A stretch of 64,000 nt of DNA. It comes from Ruegeria sp. AD91A. Its GTDB lineage: Bacteria > Pseudomonadota > Alphaproteobacteria > Rhodobacterales > Rhodobacteraceae. Both the position numbers and the translations under genes were made by a program. The notes below the pieces were generated by a model. That model made no database searches, was not told the origin of the DNA, and saw nothing but the letters and a program-made list of their open reading frames with translations. The stretch lies in NCBI RefSeq assembly GCF_003443535.1, contig NZ_CP031947.1:679268-743267 (forward strand), read 5' to 3'. Shown here piece after piece: positions 62,472-64,000 of the stretch. Numbering within the stretch: the first letter of the stretch is position 1; each line of letters begins with the position of its first letter.

Positions 62472-64000
62472 ATGAACGCATTTAATAGATTGCTTACCGG
62501 TGCGGCGCTGGGACTGGCGCTCGCCGTGACCTCGACTTCGGCAATGGCGGAGACACCGCCGAACATGCTGGTGATTGCAAACCGTATCGACGACATCACG
62601 ACGCTGGATCCTGCGGAGAGCTTTGAATTTGCCGGGTCGGATGTCAGCCGGAATGTTTACCAAAAGCTTGTGAATTTTGATCCGCTGGATCTTGATGCAG
62701 GATATCAGCCAGACGTCGCGGAAAGCTGGGATGTTTCAGAAGACGGCAAGTCGATTACCTTCAAGATCAGGGAAGGGCTGACCTTTCACTCCGGTAATCC
62801 GGTAACTGCGGAAGATGTTCAGTTTTCTCTGCGCCGCGCGATCATTTTGAATAAAACGCCGGCCTTTATCCTGACCCAGTTTGGCTTCACACCGGAGAAC
62901 GTCGAACAAACAATAGTCGCAGATGGTAACACTCTGACGATCACGACAGACAAGCCCTACGCAACATCCTTCGTTCTGAACTGTCTGACCGCGACCATCG
63001 GTGGCATCGTCGACAAAAAGACGGTAATGGAACACGACAAGGATGGCGATCTGGGCAATGAATGGCTCAAAACCAATACGGCGGGCTCAGGTGCGTACAG
63101 CCTGGTGAGCTGGAAGCCCAATGAAAGTGTAACCCTGAAGTCCAACCCTGATTTCTATCTGGGTGCCCCGGCAATGGAGCGTGTAGTTGTTCGTCACGTT
63201 CAGGAAAGCGCCAGCCAGCGCTTGCTGTTGGAGCGTGGTGACATCGACGTTGCCCGCAACCTGAACCCCGAAGACGTTGCAGGGGTGTCATCGGTTGCAG
63301 GTGTCAAGATTTCGGATGAGCTGAAAGGCCGTCTGATGTATGTTTCGCTGAACCAGAAGCATCCCGAGCTCAGCAAACCTCAGGTACGTCAGGCGTTCAA
63401 ATACCTGATCGACTATGAAGGGATGCGCGACAGCTTCCTGAAAGGTCAGTACACAATTCATCAGAATTTCCTGCCACAAACTTATCTCGGCGCATCTGAT
63501 GAGAACCCGTTCAGCTTTGATGTCGAAAAAGCAAAGGCACTGCTGGATGAAGCCGGTGTTAGCGGACTTGAGATCGAAGTAGGTGTGCGAGAGGCGCAGG
63601 AACGGATTGAAATCGCCCAGTCCATGCAGAATGCACTCGCTCAGGTCGGTATCACCATGAACATCACCGTTGGTACCGCGAAGCAAATCCTGGCACGATA
63701 CCGTGCACGGGAACTGGACGTCTATCTTGGTGCATGGGGACCCGATTATCCTGATCCGCAAACCAACGCGGGGACGTTTGCCTATAATCCAGACAATTCG
63801 GATGCGGCCAACGCAACTGGGCTGTTGGCATGGCGAAATTCCTGGGACACCGGCGGCCTGTCAGAGAAAACGGCCGCAGCCGTTGTTGAGAACGACACCG
63901 TGAAACGGGCTGACATGTACAAAGAAATCCAGGCTGAGTTCCGTGAAACCTCACCCTTTGTCATTATGTTCCAGCAGATTGAACAATCGGCGCTGCGTGA
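62472..64000 (+). CDS. Dipeptide/oligopeptide-type periplasmic binding protein, partial (runs off window)
   Basis: From ATG 62472 the frame stays open to the window end (509 codons). A signal peptide (MNAFNRLLTGAALGLALAVT, cleavage after AMA near residue 26) precedes a family 5 binding protein: LDPAESFEFAGSDVSRNVYQ, PDVAESWDVSEDGKSITFKI and FHSGNPVTAEDVQFSLRRAI are characteristic. It is 35 bases after the dipeptidase gene. Permease and ATPase genes would be expected beyond the edge. Confidence 0.9.
   Translation, partial: MNAFNRLLTGAALGLALAVTSTSAMAETPPNMLVIANRIDDITTLDPAESFEFAGSDVSRNVYQKLVNFDPLDLDAGYQPDVAESWDVSEDGKSITFKIREGLTFHSGNPVTAEDVQFSLRRAIILNKTPAFILTQFGFTPENVEQTIVADGNTLTITTDKPYATSFVLNCLTATIGGIVDKKTVMEHDKDGDLGNEWLKTNTAGSGAYSLVSWKPNESVTLKSNPDFYLGAPAMERVVVRHVQESASQRLLLERGDIDVARNLNPEDVAGVSSVAGVKISDELKGRLMYVSLNQKHPELSKPQVRQAFKYLIDYEGMRDSFLKGQYTIHQNFLPQTYLGASDENPFSFDVEKAKALLDEAGVSGLEIEVGVREAQERIEIAQSMQNALAQVGITMNITVGTAKQILARYRARELDVYLGAWGPDYPDPQTNAGTFAYNPDNSDAANATGLLAWRNSWDTGGLSEKTAAAVVENDTVKRADMYKEIQAEFRETSPFVIMFQQIEQSALR

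Overview
The window looks like part of an extrachromosomal replicon (plasmid or chromid) of a marine alphaproteobacterium of the Roseobacter group (Rhodobacteraceae). This is inferred from gene content: a Rhodobacterales-type DnaA-like plasmid initiator beside parA/parB with three parS-like palindromes (39.9-43.6 kb), many periplasmic-binding-protein transporters, a TTT transporter, and hydroxyproline and homoprotocatechuate catabolism. No tRNA, rRNA or CRISPR array was seen. All coordinates and motifs were read by eye; no database search was possible.

Layout. 0-4.1 kb: homoprotocatechuate meta-cleavage operon (hpaF-hpaE-hpaD plus a PLP decarboxylase that runs off the left edge), divergent from hpaR. 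4.1-14.5 kb: a class III aminotransferase and an IclR regulator, divergent from a + strand operon of tripartite tricarboxylate transporter (TctC-B-A type), aldehyde dehydrogenase, a phospho-lyase-like class III PLP enzyme, an APH-fold kinase and an UPF0261/Tm-1-like protein. The set reads as a phosphorylate, eliminate, oxidise route for an amino alcohol such as hydroxylysine or ethanolamine. 14.5-15.8 kb: a NIF3-like protein and an ArsR-type regulator. 16.0-26.9 kb: hydroxyproline uptake and degradation (PAAT ABC transporter, DapA-family deaminase, 4-hydroxyproline epimerase, FAD dehydrogenase, two different 3-hydroxyproline-dehydratase-type enzymes, GntR regulator, ketoglutarate-semialdehyde dehydrogenase). 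A GGATA-N3-TATCC palindrome recurs at three promoters. The last gene carries a frameshift in a run of eight G.

27.1-28.9 kb: intact malonyl-CoA synthetase (matB) behind a remnant of malonyl-CoA decarboxylase. 29.1-32.4 kb: katG divergent from oxyR. 32.4-39.9 kb: an uncharacterised catabolic cluster (peroxidase-related proteins, M29/NicX-like metalloenzyme, Rieske oxygenase, amino-acid-type ABC transporter, XRE-cupin regulator, aminotransferase). 39.9-43.6 kb: replication and partition module. 43.6-60.3 kb: insertion-sequence debris (IS6-family relics at about 44.0, 49.3, 55.6, 55.9 and 59.9 kb; an IS5-family relic at 45.6 kb) scattered between functional islands: LysR plus an ATPase-permease fusion plus isochorismatase-like hydrolase; DeoR plus phosphonate-type PhnDCEE transporter plus HAD hydrolase; LysR plus oxidoreductase-DoxX-NTF2 operon. 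60.3-64.0 kb: LysR, membrane-dipeptidase family protein and a dipeptide-type binding protein that runs off the right edge.

Most islands share one plan: a local regulator, a high-affinity importer and the enzymes for one nitrogenous or aromatic compound. That suits a replicon that collects scavenging pathways. Decay (frameshifts, in-frame stops, truncations, one gene fusion) is concentrated around the IS debris right of the partition genes, plus two broken genes at 25.4-27.4 kb.
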